Shown here one piece after another: positions 39,295 through 48,577 of a stretch of 64,000 nt of DNA (within the stretch, counting starts at the first letter, position 1; every line of letters starts with the position of its first letter). The stretch spans positions 1-64,000 of the forward strand of contig JAKIVS010000001.1 of assembly GCA_022750435.1 (NCBI GenBank). The letters run 5' to 3'. Below the pieces are notes generated by a model. The model ran no database searches. It worked only from the letters and a program-made list of their open reading frames with translations, and was not told the DNA's origin. A program made the position numbers and the translations under genes. This stretch comes from Thermoplasmata archaeon (GTDB lineage Archaea > Thermoplasmatota > Thermoplasmata > Lutacidiplasmatales > UBA184).

Positions 39295-40284
39295 GTGCCC
39301 GAGTCGGAGAGCGGACCGGCCCCTCTGGTCCTGGGCGTCGACCTCGGCGGTACGAATCTTTCGGGGGCCCTCGTCGGGCCCCACGGACGGCTCCTGACCC
39401 CGCGCGTACGTCACCCGCACACCAACCGGGGCCCGGAGGAGCTTGCCGCCGAGATCGGCGCCCTCGTCGTGTCCATCGGTTCCCGGGCAAAGCGGCCGGT
39501 CGCTGCGGTGGGTGTGGGCGTCGCCGCGCAGGTCGATGAGTCGCACGGGGTCGTGACCTACGCCCCGAATCTTCGTTGGAACGACGTTCCGCTCGGGCCT
39601 CAGCTGGAACGTTCCGTCGGGCTGCCCGTGGCGATCGTGAACGACGCGCGGGCGGCGACGGTCGCCGAATGGCGGTTTGGCGCGGGCAAGGATGTCTCGG
39701 ATCTCTTGGTGGTGTTCGTCGGCACCGGCGTGGGCGGGAGCCTTGTGGCCGGGGGCCGGCTGATGGAAGGCGCCCAAGGGGCGGCGGGTGAGGTCGGGCA
39801 CTCGATCCTGTTCGCGGGGGGTCGCAAGTGCCACTGCCCCGGACGCGGTTGCCTGGAAGCGTACGTCGGGGGGTGGGCGATCGCCGAGCGCGCCCGAGAA
39901 GCCGTCGAGGCGAACCCGGATCACGCGGCCGCCCTGCGTCGTCAGGGGGAGGTCGTCGGATCCTTGGACGCCGACGCCGTGGGTCGCGCGGCCCGCGACG
40001 GCGACCCGCTCGCGCTCGGGCTCGTCGAAGAGACCGCCCGCTGGCTCGGTGAGGGGGTCGCAGGCCTCGTCAACGCCTACAACCCCTCCCGGGTCGTCCT
40101 CGGGGGCGGCGTGGTCGAGGGGTGGCCCGAGCTGCTCCCAGCGGTGGAGCGCGCGATCCGGACCCATTGCCAACCCCCTGCGGCGGGGGCGGAGGTCCGG
40201 CGGGTCGCGTTCGGCCCGAATTCGGTCCTTGTCGGCGCGGCGACGGTCGCTCGGGACCGCCTTCGCCGCCTCGCCCCTACGTAA
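39295..40284 (+). CDS. ROK-family glucokinase
   Basis: LGVDLGGTNLSGALV, VGTGVGGSLVAGG, GGRKCHCPGRGCLEAYVGG zinc motif. Confidence 0.92.
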   Translation: MPESESGPAPLVLGVDLGGTNLSGALVGPHGRLLTPRVRHPHTNRGPEELAAEIGALVVSIGSRAKRPVAAVGVGVAAQVDESHGVVTYAPNLRWNDVPLGPQLERSVGLPVAIVNDARAATVAEWRFGAGKDVSDLLVVFVGTGVGGSLVAGGRLMEGAQGAAGEVGHSILFAGGRKCHCPGRGCLEAYVGGWAIAERAREAVEANPDHAAALRRQGEVVGSLDADAVGRAARDGDPLALGLVEETARWLGEGVAGLVNAYNPSRVVLGGGVVEGWPELLPAVERAIRTHCQPPAAGAEVRRVAFGPNSVLVGAATVARDRLRRLAPT

Positions 40285-41275
40285 GCCGGTACTCTCGACG
40301 GCGGGAGTCGACGAGCGAGACCCCCTCGCGGACGAGGCCCTGGCGTCGCAGCGATTCGAGACCGCTTTGGACCGTTCGGCGGGGGAGCCGGGAGAGCCGT
40401 ACGAGCTCGGACTGGTCGAGGCCGCGGTAGGTCTCGAGGAGGAAGTAGAGGAACTTGGTGGCCGGCGGCCCCTTGACGGGTCGGGAGGACCGGATGTTGC
40501 CGAAGGTGTCACCCCGTAGACCGAGCCGCTCGGTGGCGAGGGGAGCGACGGAACTGAGGGCAATGTTCCCCAGGTTCGTTTCGGAACCGAGCTCCTTCAG
40601 AAGGGCGACCTGCTGCGGCTCTTGCGGAGCCTCGAAGATCAGCTCCTCGGTCGGGTGGTCGGCGACAATCGAACGGACCCAATCCCATTTGATGGCCCCC
40701 TCGCCGTCGTAGATCCCGACGCCGCGGCCGGACTCGCGGCTCTCGATGATGACCTTCCGCGGGGAGAGCTCACGGGCGCGGCCGATCCGGTCCAACGTCT
40801 CCCGGAGCGAGAGCTGGTTCTGGGGGTTCTTCTTCCCGACCTCGATGAAGACGTCGAGATGGTGGGACTTGACCTCCTCGGCAAGCTTCGCGATCTGCGC
40901 CGAGGAAAGCTCGATGACCCCGTCCGAGACCTCCACGATGTCAAACCCGAGGTCCTTGGCCTCGCTGATCGCCGCCGAGGCGCGATCTCGGGCGACCGCG
41001 TACTCGAGGAGCGTGCCTCCTGTGGAGACCTCCACGCCCAGCTCGTGGTAGAACTTCACCCGCTTGCGGACGACTTCGCGGGGAAGGAGCAGCGGAAGTC
41101 CCCAGCCGATCTTCACGACGTCGATGTACCGAGCGAGGGGCCGGAGCATCTCCTCCGAAAGCGGGTCGAGTCGGTCGAGGACGTGGGTCAGGCCGACCTT
41201 CCGGGGGCGGACCGGGCTCGGAGGCTCCGACGGAAAGAACGTAGGAACGCCTTTCCTATGCGCAGGAGCTGCCAT
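40277..41275 (-). CDS. comA: phosphosulfolactate synthase (ComA) with C-terminal winged-helix extension
   Basis: GLTHVLDRLDPLSEEMLRPLARYIDVVKIGWGLPLLLPREVVRKRVKFYHELGVEVSTGGTLLEYAV, FDIVEVSDGVIEL; tail FLYFLLETYRGLDQSELVRLSRLPRRTVQSGLESLRRQGLVREG. Confidence 0.9.
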   Translation of the reverse strand: MAAPAHRKGVPTFFPSEPPSPVRPRKVGLTHVLDRLDPLSEEMLRPLARYIDVVKIGWGLPLLLPREVVRKRVKFYHELGVEVSTGGTLLEYAVARDRASAAISEAKDLGFDIVEVSDGVIELSSAQIAKLAEEVKSHHLDVFIEVGKKNPQNQLSLRETLDRIGRARELSPRKVIIESRESGRGVGIYDGEGAIKWDWVRSIVADHPTEELIFEAPQEPQQVALLKELGSETNLGNIALSSVAPLATERLGLRGDTFGNIRSSRPVKGPPATKFLYFLLETYRGLDQSELVRLSRLPRRTVQSGLESLRRQGLVREGVSLVDSRRREYRLT

Positions 41276-41428
41276 TCCTTGCCTCGATTGGACGCCGGTA
41301 TCACACGGAATCCCTATTTGACGGCGCCTCCCCGCGTCGCGCTCTCCCCCCCGGCCGCTGGGCGGTTTCGCTGGCGTAACCTGCGGGTTTATGGCGCTCG
41401 GTCCGGTGGGACCCCGGGTTGGGCTAGC

Positions 41429-42073
41429 ATGAAGGTCGGGATCATCGGGTCGGGCGACGTCGCACAGAAGCTGGGCGCAGGGTTCGTCGCGACCGGGCAC
41501 GAGGTCCGGCTGGGGAGCCGAGAGCCGTCGAGCGCGAAGCTGGCCGCGTGGAAGGCTGCCCAGGGGAGCCGGGCCTCGACCGGGTCCTTCGAGGAGGCGG
41601 CCAAGTTCGGCGAGCTGGTCGTCGTGGCGACCCTCTGGACCGGTACGGAGAACGCCCTCAAGATGGCCAATCCCGCGCATCTCGTTGGAAAAACGGTGAT
41701 CGACGCCACGAATCCCCTCGCATTCGCGCCGAATGCCATGCCAGGCCTCGCCCTCGGACACACCGACTCGGGCGGCGAGCAGGTCCAGCGCTGGCTCCCC
41801 GGGGCGCACGTGGTGAAGGCGTTCAACATCGTCGGGAACGAGGACATGTTCCGTCCGAAGTTCCCCGGTGGTCCCCCGGACATGTTCTACTGCGGGAACG
41901 ACGAGGGTGCGAAGAAGACGGTCCACGGGATCCTCGAGTCGTTCGGGTGGTCCCCCGTCGACCTCGGCGGCATCGAGGGGGCCCGCATCCTCGAGCCACT
42001 CTGTCTCCTCTGGGTGTCGTACATGTTCCGCTCCGGATCCCGCAACCACGCCCTGAAGATGCTCCACCGCTGA
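41429..42073 (+). CDS. NADPH-dependent F420 reductase-like / NAD(P)-binding protein
   Basis: MKVGIIGSGDVAQKLGAGFVATGHEVRLGSR; GKTVIDATNPLAF; VVKAFNIVG. Confidence 0.82.
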   Translation: MKVGIIGSGDVAQKLGAGFVATGHEVRLGSREPSSAKLAAWKAAQGSRASTGSFEEAAKFGELVVVATLWTGTENALKMANPAHLVGKTVIDATNPLAFAPNAMPGLALGHTDSGGEQVQRWLPGAHVVKAFNIVGNEDMFRPKFPGGPPDMFYCGNDEGAKKTVHGILESFGWSPVDLGGIEGARILEPLCLLWVSYMFRSGSRNHALKMLHR

Positions 42074-42151
42074 CGGATTCCCGGGGCACTCCGCCGAGGG
42101 GGGTACACGACCGGTCGTTCGGTCCGGAGGACGCTGCCCCGGTAGGTTGAA

Positions 42152-42167
42152 ATATGCATATGCATAT
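42152..42167. promoter_or_regulatory. 16-bp palindrome upstream of vapB (putative autoregulatory operator)
   Basis: ATATGCATATGCATAT, perfect inverted symmetry, -24 to -9 from vapB ATG. Confidence 0.6.
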
Positions 42168-42175
42168 GACTATGC

Positions 42176-42391
42176 ATGTCATCCCGGAACGTGGCCATCC
42201 GAAAGGATGTGTACGACGCGCTTCACCGTGAAAAGCGTCCTCAGGAGAGCTTCACCAAGCTGTTCCTTCGATTGCTGAGCCAGCGTGCCCCCCTCGAGCA
42301 GGTCGTCGGCAGCTGGGCGGGTCTCGACCGTCGACGGGCCCATCGTATTGTCCGTTCCCTTCGCGAGGGGGCCCTGCGGAGGGGACCATGA
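42176..42391 (+). CDS. vapB: VapB-type antitoxin (DUF217/COG1753-like)
   Basis: MSSRNVAIRKDVYDALHREKRPQESFTKLFLRLL; 4-bp overlap with PIN-domain gene. Confidence 0.82.
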   Translation: MSSRNVAIRKDVYDALHREKRPQESFTKLFLRLLSQRAPLEQVVGSWAGLDRRRAHRIVRSLREGALRRGP

Positions 42392-42786
42392 AGGGCCTCG
42401 ACACCCCCGTCCTCTTGGAGATCCTCGCTGGGGGCCCGTCGGCGACGAAATTGCTCCGCGGTCTTGCCGGTGAGGAGCTCTGCACGACGGAGGCCAACTT
42501 CTTCGAGCTCGAAACGATCGCCCGGTCGGACCGCGGCGCCGCCCTCGAGCGTCGACTCGCGGCCCTCGAGCGTCTCCGACGGGGTATGACGGTGTTGCCT
42601 CTCGATGAGCGGGCCGGCCGAGCGGCAGCAATCCGGTCCAAAGGCGACCCCCAGGGTCTCCCGACGGACCTCTGGCTCGTTTGGGGCGCTCTCGAAGCGA
42701 ACGGCTGCACCGAGTGGATCACCTCCCCCTCGGCCCTGGTCCCGAAGGGCCCGGGCAAGGTCCGCACGCGGCGAATCAAGACATAG
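42388..42786 (+). CDS. vapC: VapC-type PIN-domain toxin
   Basis: MKGLDTPVLLEILAGG, TTEANFFELE, ...GLPTDLWLVWGALEANGCTEWIT. Confidence 0.85.
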   Translation: MKGLDTPVLLEILAGGPSATKLLRGLAGEELCTTEANFFELETIARSDRGAALERRLAALERLRRGMTVLPLDERAGRAAAIRSKGDPQGLPTDLWLVWGALEANGCTEWITSPSALVPKGPGKVRTRRIKT

Positions 42787-43081
42787 TGGTTATAAACGCT
42801 CAGGTGCGCGTCTGTGCGTCTTAGTCGTGCTACCGGCGCAATCTGAGTCCGATCCGCCGAGGGTAGCTCGAAGAATGGGGTTCCTGGGCCAGGAGGGGGA
42901 GCGGTCCCTCCTCGGGAGCCTCCTCGGCCACTGAGGGGCTGGTCCCTTGTTTGCTGGACTAAATCGCCTAGATGCGCGACTATGGGTCGTGAGAGCGGAT
43001 TTGGCACGGATGGACGCCGATGGGGGTCGAGTCTCAACGCCCGGGGGTGGGGTTTGTGACCGAAGTCTCCGTCGAGAAGTT

Positions 43082-43099
43082 GTATAACACGAGTTATAC
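43082..43099. repeat. inverted repeat GTATAAC-ACGA-GTTATAC
   Basis: Perfect 7-bp arms, 4-nt spacer, in an ORF-poor interval. Confidence 0.7.
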
Positions 43100-43450
43100 G
43101 AACCGATTTCGGGGGGCAACCCGGCCGTCGGCCCACCGTCGGAGGGGGCCACCCAGGGTCAGAACGACCATCTGGGCCCCCTCGGGGGCTGGGTGGGTCT
43201 GGTGGGGCGCTTCCTGAGGGCTGAGAAGACCGCGGCCCATTCGAGCTCAGGGGTGGAAGGACCAACGCGCGACCGTCGGTGGCCGCCACCGCGGCCGATC
43301 CGCCGGATGCGGGTTGGGGACAGATCTGCGCGTGGACGACCGAAGTGTGGGGCTCCGCTACCGGTCCGGGAAGTTGCTGCGTCTACCGGTCTGCCAGTGG
43401 CCCTTGCCCCGTCCGTGGTCGACTCCCATCGATCCATTCCCAGTGTCGTG

Positions 43451-43472
43451 TATGCATATGAGTCTACATATG
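43451..43472. promoter_or_regulatory. second TATGCATATGA-type site downstream of vapBC
   Basis: TATGCATATGAGTCTACATATG, shares TATGCATATGA with the vapB upstream site. Confidence 0.5.
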
Positions 43473-43539
43473 TGGACAGTTGAGGAAGCCGACGGGTGAA
43501 TCCGGAATGTTCGGGGGGAGGCTCCGACCTGGCGCAAGC

Positions 43540-45018
43540 CTAGTCGATGTCAGGAGCAAACACGTCGGTGGTTTCGTTGTACGAGTTGGCGGCGAGACTG
43601 ACGTTGATGTACTCCCCGGTGTGGGCGGGAGGCGAATGGTAGGGGTACGTCGCATTGGCCCACGGCTCAAAGTAGACCGGAGCGCGGTGGAGAGCCCAGT
43701 TGAAGAAGCCGGCCGGCGTGGCCGCCGCGCAGTCCCGCTTCGTGAAGCAGCCGAGGTTCCAGCGAACCTCGATCAACCGGAGCAGCGACTCGAAACTCAT
43801 CTGCTTGTCTCCGATGTGCCCCGCCGGAGTCCACGGGCTGACCACGAGAAGGGGGACCCGGAAGCCGAGGCCGAGGCCGTCGATCTGGGGCGGGGGGACG
43901 TGGTCGTAGAAGCCGCCGTAGTCGTCCCAGGCGATGAAAAACGCCGTGCTGCCCCACTCCGGGCTCGACTCGACGGCGTTCACCAAGGACGCGATGAAAT
44001 TCTGCCCTTGGGTCAGGTTCGCCGTCGGGTGGTCGGACTCGTTGAACGGAGGCATGATCCACGAGATGTTCGGAAGGTTTCCCGCCGCGGCGTCGGTGAA
44101 GAAGCTCTTCCGTAGGACGAAGTGGCTCACGAACGGGGTCGTGTACGATTCGGCCTTGGCCGCCTGCGGATCCCAGTTGTCGAAGGCGCCCCCGGTGGAG
44201 GCGCTCCCGGTCTGCTGGATCGCTTGGCTGTAGTTCTGGAGCGGGTTGTCGTACCACTTCCAGGTGACGTTCGGGGCTTTCGCGAGCAGGTCTTCCGCGC
44301 TCGGCGTCGCGTTGGCCTCGGCGAGGTACTTCGTCTCGTTGCCGTTCCCGCCGGAGTTGGCGAACGTGTGGTTCTCGGCTTCCTCGGGAGACTGGCCCGC
44401 GACGAGGTACCAGTGGTTGGGGAGCGACCACGAGAGCGTCGAGGAGTAGAAGTTGTCCGCGAGACCGAATTTCTGGGCGATGTCCCAGTAGACGGGCAAC
44501 GTGGTCCCGTTGTAATGCCCCATGGTCTCGTTGCTCATCTCCGCCTGGACGAACCCGTTCATCGAACCGTTGTTGAACGCCTTGTGCGAATTGTTGTAGT
44601 CGTGCCCCAGGTCGGTCGGTGAGGTCAGATTCGCCGCGTTGAAGGAGTACGGCTTGACGCAGGGCCCGGTCGGAGCGGTGACCTTCACCGGCACGCAGAT
44701 TCCGGGGGGTATCCCGTTGGCCGAGGCCGGACAAAACTGGCCGACGGTCGTACAGTACGTCCCGAAGTAATTGTCGTAGGCGTGGTTCTCCTCGAGCAGG
44801 ATGACCACGTGCTGGAGCTTCGGGAGTCCCGCGTTCCAGGAGAGGGCGCCTTGGGCGGAGGGAAGTTCGACATAGACGATGGCGAGGCCGCTGGAGACGA
44901 CCAGCAGCGTGGCGGCGAACGCGAAATTCCGGCGCGTCGCCGAACCCCGAATCCGGCGATCCCGCCGATGTGGGCCGAATCCGACGAGATCGGCCGTCGA
45001 GGGGATCGGGGCGCTCAC
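43540..45018 (-). CDS. secreted/membrane-anchored phosphoesterase (phospholipase C/acid phosphatase family)
   Basis: [55 protein letters not shown] start 45018. Confidence 0.92.
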   Translation of the reverse strand: MSAPIPSTADLVGFGPHRRDRRIRGSATRRNFAFAATLLVVSSGLAIVYVELPSAQGALSWNAGLPKLQHVVILLEENHAYDNYFGTYCTTVGQFCPASANGIPPGICVPVKVTAPTGPCVKPYSFNAANLTSPTDLGHDYNNSHKAFNNGSMNGFVQAEMSNETMGHYNGTTLPVYWDIAQKFGLADNFYSSTLSWSLPNHWYLVAGQSPEEAENHTFANSGGNGNETKYLAEANATPSAEDLLAKAPNVTWKWYDNPLQNYSQAIQQTGSASTGGAFDNWDPQAAKAESYTTPFVSHFVLRKSFFTDAAAGNLPNISWIMPPFNESDHPTANLTQGQNFIASLVNAVESSPEWGSTAFFIAWDDYGGFYDHVPPPQIDGLGLGFRVPLLVVSPWTPAGHIGDKQMSFESLLRLIEVRWNLGCFTKRDCAAATPAGFFNWALHRAPVYFEPWANATYPYHSPPAHTGEYINVSLAANSYNETTDVFAPDID

Positions 45019-45130
45019 AGCGCACCAACCATCGGAGATCTGCTGCTCGGACGGCACATGCGAGAACGACGCGGCGGGTCGGTGGGTTGAGTTAGAATCA
45101 CGTCTAGGCCCCCGGTCCGGGCGCCGGGAC

Positions 45131-45161
45131 AAGGATTTTGCGGATAATCCTTCGCAAAATC
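45131..45161. promoter_or_regulatory. interlocking inverted repeats in a divergent intergenic region
   Basis: AAGGATTTTGCGGATAATCCTTCGCAAAATC: AAGGATT/AATCCTT and GATTTTGCG/CGCAAAATC. Confidence 0.65.
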
Positions 45162-45314
45162 GACCCGGCACTCTCGGTTCTCGCCCCGAATATTGGAATG
45201 GGACCCCGATTCGTCCGGGCCGAAGCGGGTCGATCTGTTCGAGAGAAGGAACGGGCCCCGAATCGGACCGGCAGGAACGGCATCCAAAAGTAGCGGGGCT
45301 TCGCTGTTTTGTCC

Positions 45315-48300
45315 ATGGCCGGGGCGATTCCGAGGACTCTTTCGGTTCTCCTGATTTGGTCGTCGGTGGCCGTGCTCCTCCTTTCGCCCGGAACCCTTCC
45401 CGTCAACCACGGTGGATCTGCCCCCCTCTCAGTAGGGACCTCGCCCCCAACCGCGGCGTCGCCCCCCTCGGCGGAGGCGCTACCTTCCGCGGCCCTGCCG
45501 CTTCCCTGCCTGCCCGAGTCGGCGAATCCCGAGTGCGCGTTCCCGGACGCCGCTCCCTCGGTTCTCCCGTCTCCGACCTGGGTCCTCCGCGACGCGGAGA
45601 TCGGCCATCTTGCGATCTACCCCGGCTCGATGGCGTTCGACCCCGCGATGGGGGAGACCGTCGAGTTTGATGGGCTCCACGCGAGCACGTGGGCCTACAC
45701 CGGGGCCGGCTGGAACAACATCACGCCGCCGACGTCGCCGTCCCCGAGGGCGTACGCGGGTCTGGCGTACGACTCCGATGCCCAGGAGCTCGTCCTGTTC
45801 GGAGGCGCCGCGATCCCGTCGGGTGAACGGTTGAACGACACATGGACCTTCCACGCGGGGACCTGGACGAACGTCACCAGCGCGTCGGACCCCCCGCCCA
45901 ACGCGCTCTTCGGCCTGGCGTCGGACCCGCGGGACAACGGTGTCGTCCTGTACGGAGGCTACTCCGACAATGCGGCGGACTCCGCCTCGAACTCCACGTG
46001 GCTGTTCACCGGGTCCGTCTGGCGACTGGTCACCACATCGACGGCAACCCCCCCGCCGTCCTTTGCCCCCGGGTTCGCGTACGACTCGGTGGACCGGGTG
46101 GATGTCCTGTTCGGAGGGACCGACATCGAGAGCGGGGTGGCCATTTACTCGAACCAAACGTGGACGTTCGCGGGAGGGAACTGGACGAACCGAACGGTCT
46201 CTGGCCCAAGTCCGCGCGTCTCGCCCAGCCTCTCCGACGACGCCGCGGTCGGCGGGGTCTTGCTCTTCGGTGGCGCGGGGCCGGGGACGACACCGGCCTA
46301 TGGGAACGATACCTGGCTCTTCCACGGTGGACGTTGGAGCCGGACCGCCCTCGGTGGTCCGTCTCCGAGCGTTCGCGAGGCGGCGGGGCTCGACTGGGAC
46401 ACGGCCGCTGGCCTTGGAGTCCTGAGTGGAGGTGTCGGGCCGGATGGGCTGTTCGGCACGGAGTTCCAGCCCGACACCTGGACCTTCCAGGGGGATGCCT
46501 GGTCGGAGATCCAGTCGAACTACACTCCCGCGCCCCGGTTCGGCGAGGGGTTCGCAGCGACCCTCGGCGCTCCCACGAGCGCTGTGCTGTTCGGCGGATT
46601 GAACGCGACGGGAGCCCCGATCAACGACACGTGGGAGTTCTCGCGCGACTCTTGGCAAGAACGCATCGTTCCGCGGACACCGCCCGGTCGCGCCGAGGCG
46701 ATGATGGCGAACGACCCGCCGGACGACTATCAGGTGCTGTTCGGAGGGGCGAGTCCGAACGGAACCCCGACGAACGACACCTGGACGTTTGACGGGACGG
46801 CGTGGACGAACCGGACGACGTCCATCGCCCCCACGCCCCGGGTGGGGGGTTCGTTCGTCTACGACCCGACCCTCGGGCTCGACATCCTCTTCGGGGGTCG
46901 GAATGCGGCGAACGCCACCCTGAACGACACGTGGAGCTACTCCGGAGGAAACTGGACCCGTTTGGCACCTGCCAACTCCCCGACCAATCGGACTTTCGCG
47001 TCGGCGACCTTTGACCCCGTCCTCGGCGGGATTGTCCTGTTCGGTGGCTCGACGGACGGCGCCGACCCGGGGGCCGGAATGCAGAACGACACTTGGCTCT
47101 TCGCAAATGGGACCTGGCGAACGCTCCCGTCGGTGGGAGCCCCGCCTCCGCGATACGGCGCCTCGATGGACTTCGACGTCCGGCTGCAGTCGCTGGTCGT
47201 GTTCGGCGGGTGGGTCGTCCCGAACCCGCCGTACGAAACGAACGACACGTGGACGTACTCCTCGACCGGATGGCGTATCCTCACCGTCCACGCCGCACCA
47301 CCGACTCTCGGATTCACCGACAGCTGGTGGGACGCCCGAACCAACACGACCTGGATCCACGGCGGGGCGGCGTACGATGCGCACAACGGTGTCGTCGTCC
47401 TCGGCGGGGAGACCGAAGCGCTCGACCTGCTGAGGGCGAATGCCTCGACGTCTGGAACGAGCGGGCTCACGCCGTTCCCGCTCCAGGTCAACGCGAGCGC
47501 GAGGGACGGAGAGGGGCCCTATCACTACGTGTGGACGGTGGCGGGGCAGAACTCGACCACAGCGAACACGACCTTCTTGATCAACACCGTCGGGACGTAC
47601 ACGATTGACCTGAACATCACCGACGCCTGGGGAGTCGCGTGGCAAGCGAGCTTCCCGCTGACCACCACGCCCGGACCGATCCGGGCCTCCTTCGTGGCGA
47701 CGCCCAATCAGGGCTCCGCCCCCCTTGTCGTCCAATTCGCCGCGACGGCGCTCGGCGGGACGCCGCCCTACTCCTACGCTTGGAATTTTGACGACGGGTC
47801 GACCCAATCGGCGAGCGCGGACCCGAACGCATCGCATACGTTCCGGCAGAACCGGACGTTCAACGTCGTCCTCACGGTCGCTCCGGCCACGGGCGCCAAC
47901 ACGACGGCCACCGAGCCGGTCGAACTCCAGTCGTTTGCGTTCCCGACCACGTTCAACGTCACAGCTTCGGTCAGTCCGTCCGTCGGGACGGGTCCGCTCA
48001 ACGTCACCTACGCGGCGGCGGCGACCAACGGCACTCCGGGCTACAGCTTCGCGTGGGCGTTCGGAGACGGCGGAACCTCGACCGCGGCCAGCGGATTCCA
48101 CACGTACACGAACCCGGGGGAATTCACGGTCGGCCTGAACGTGACGGACTCGAACGGCGTGGTCGTCGCGAAGACCTTCCAGGTCCAGGTCGCCGTGAGC
48201 GAGTTGGTCGGGCCGATCAAGTCGGTGGGCCACGGGAGTACGACCGGGTTCGAGGGGCTCCCTTGGTGGGCGTGGGCCGTGATCGTGGGCCTCAGTGTCG

Positions 48301-48428
48301 CCGTCCTCCTCGCGGCCATCCTCCTCGTGAGGCGCGGCCGAACCCCGCCCGGGGCCGAGGGGACGCCGCCCACCACGATCATTGTCCGACCAATGCCGTG
48401 GGACGAGAGCGACGACGCCGGCCGCTAG
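45315..48428 (+). CDS. kelch-repeat plus PKD-domain surface protein, C-terminal TM anchor
   Basis: Repeated units of the form LFGG....NDTWTF..G.W.N; later SYAWNFDDG and SFAWAFGDGGTS PKD motifs; C-terminal TM WWAWAVIVGLSVAVLLAAILLVRR. Confidence 0.9.
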   Translation: MAGAIPRTLSVLLIWSSVAVLLLSPGTLPVNHGGSAPLSVGTSPPTAASPPSAEALPSAALPLPCLPESANPECAFPDAAPSVLPSPTWVLRDAEIGHLAIYPGSMAFDPAMGETVEFDGLHASTWAYTGAGWNNITPPTSPSPRAYAGLAYDSDAQELVLFGGAAIPSGERLNDTWTFHAGTWTNVTSASDPPPNALFGLASDPRDNGVVLYGGYSDNAADSASNSTWLFTGSVWRLVTTSTATPPPSFAPGFAYDSVDRVDVLFGGTDIESGVAIYSNQTWTFAGGNWTNRTVSGPSPRVSPSLSDDAAVGGVLLFGGAGPGTTPAYGNDTWLFHGGRWSRTALGGPSPSVREAAGLDWDTAAGLGVLSGGVGPDGLFGTEFQPDTWTFQGDAWSEIQSNYTPAPRFGEGFAATLGAPTSAVLFGGLNATGAPINDTWEFSRDSWQERIVPRTPPGRAEAMMANDPPDDYQVLFGGASPNGTPTNDTWTFDGTAWTNRTTSIAPTPRVGGSFVYDPTLGLDILFGGRNAANATLNDTWSYSGGNWTRLAPANSPTNRTFASATFDPVLGGIVLFGGSTDGADPGAGMQNDTWLFANGTWRTLPSVGAPPPRYGASMDFDVRLQSLVVFGGWVVPNPPYETNDTWTYSSTGWRILTVHAAPPTLGFTDSWWDARTNTTWIHGGAAYDAHNGVVVLGGETEALDLLRANASTSGTSGLTPFPLQVNASARDGEGPYHYVWTVAGQNSTTANTTFLINTVGTYTIDLNITDAWGVAWQASFPLTTTPGPIRASFVATPNQGSAPLVVQFAATALGGTPPYSYAWNFDDGSTQSASADPNASHTFRQNRTFNVVLTVAPATGANTTATEPVELQSFAFPTTFNVTASVSPSVGTGPLNVTYAAAATNGTPGYSFAWAFGDGGTSTAASGFHTYTNPGEFTVGLNVTDSNGVVVAKTFQVQVAVSELVGPIKSVGHGSTTGFEGLPWWAWAVIVGLSVAVLLAAILLVRRGRTPPGAEGTPPTTIIVRPMPWDESDDAGR

Positions 48429-48548
48429 GTCGTTCCGGTCAGTGAGACCGAACCGGGACGATCGGCCAGGGACGCGCGGCACGCCAGAGGGAGTCGAAGG
48501 TGTCGCACGCCGAGGGTCGGAGCGACTCCGTCGGCGCGACGCCCGACG

Positions 48549-48556
48549 TTTATATA
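48549..48556 (+). promoter_or_regulatory. archaeal TATA box for leaderless sulfatase gene
   Basis: TTTATATA about 25 bp upstream of GTG 48578. Confidence 0.6.
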
Positions 48557-48577
48557 CCGAGAACCCACGCGACGCCC

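Noticed and set aside
42874-42933. 19-codon ORF MGFLGQEGERSLLGSLLGH* downstream of vapC as a small peptide toxin
   Set aside because: No ribosome-binding site, no second line of evidence; short ORFs of this size are common by chance.
43082-43105. loxP-like appearance of the TATACGAA-containing dyad
   Set aside because: The arms and spacer do not match a recombinase site (7-bp arms, 4-bp spacer) and no integrase gene is nearby.
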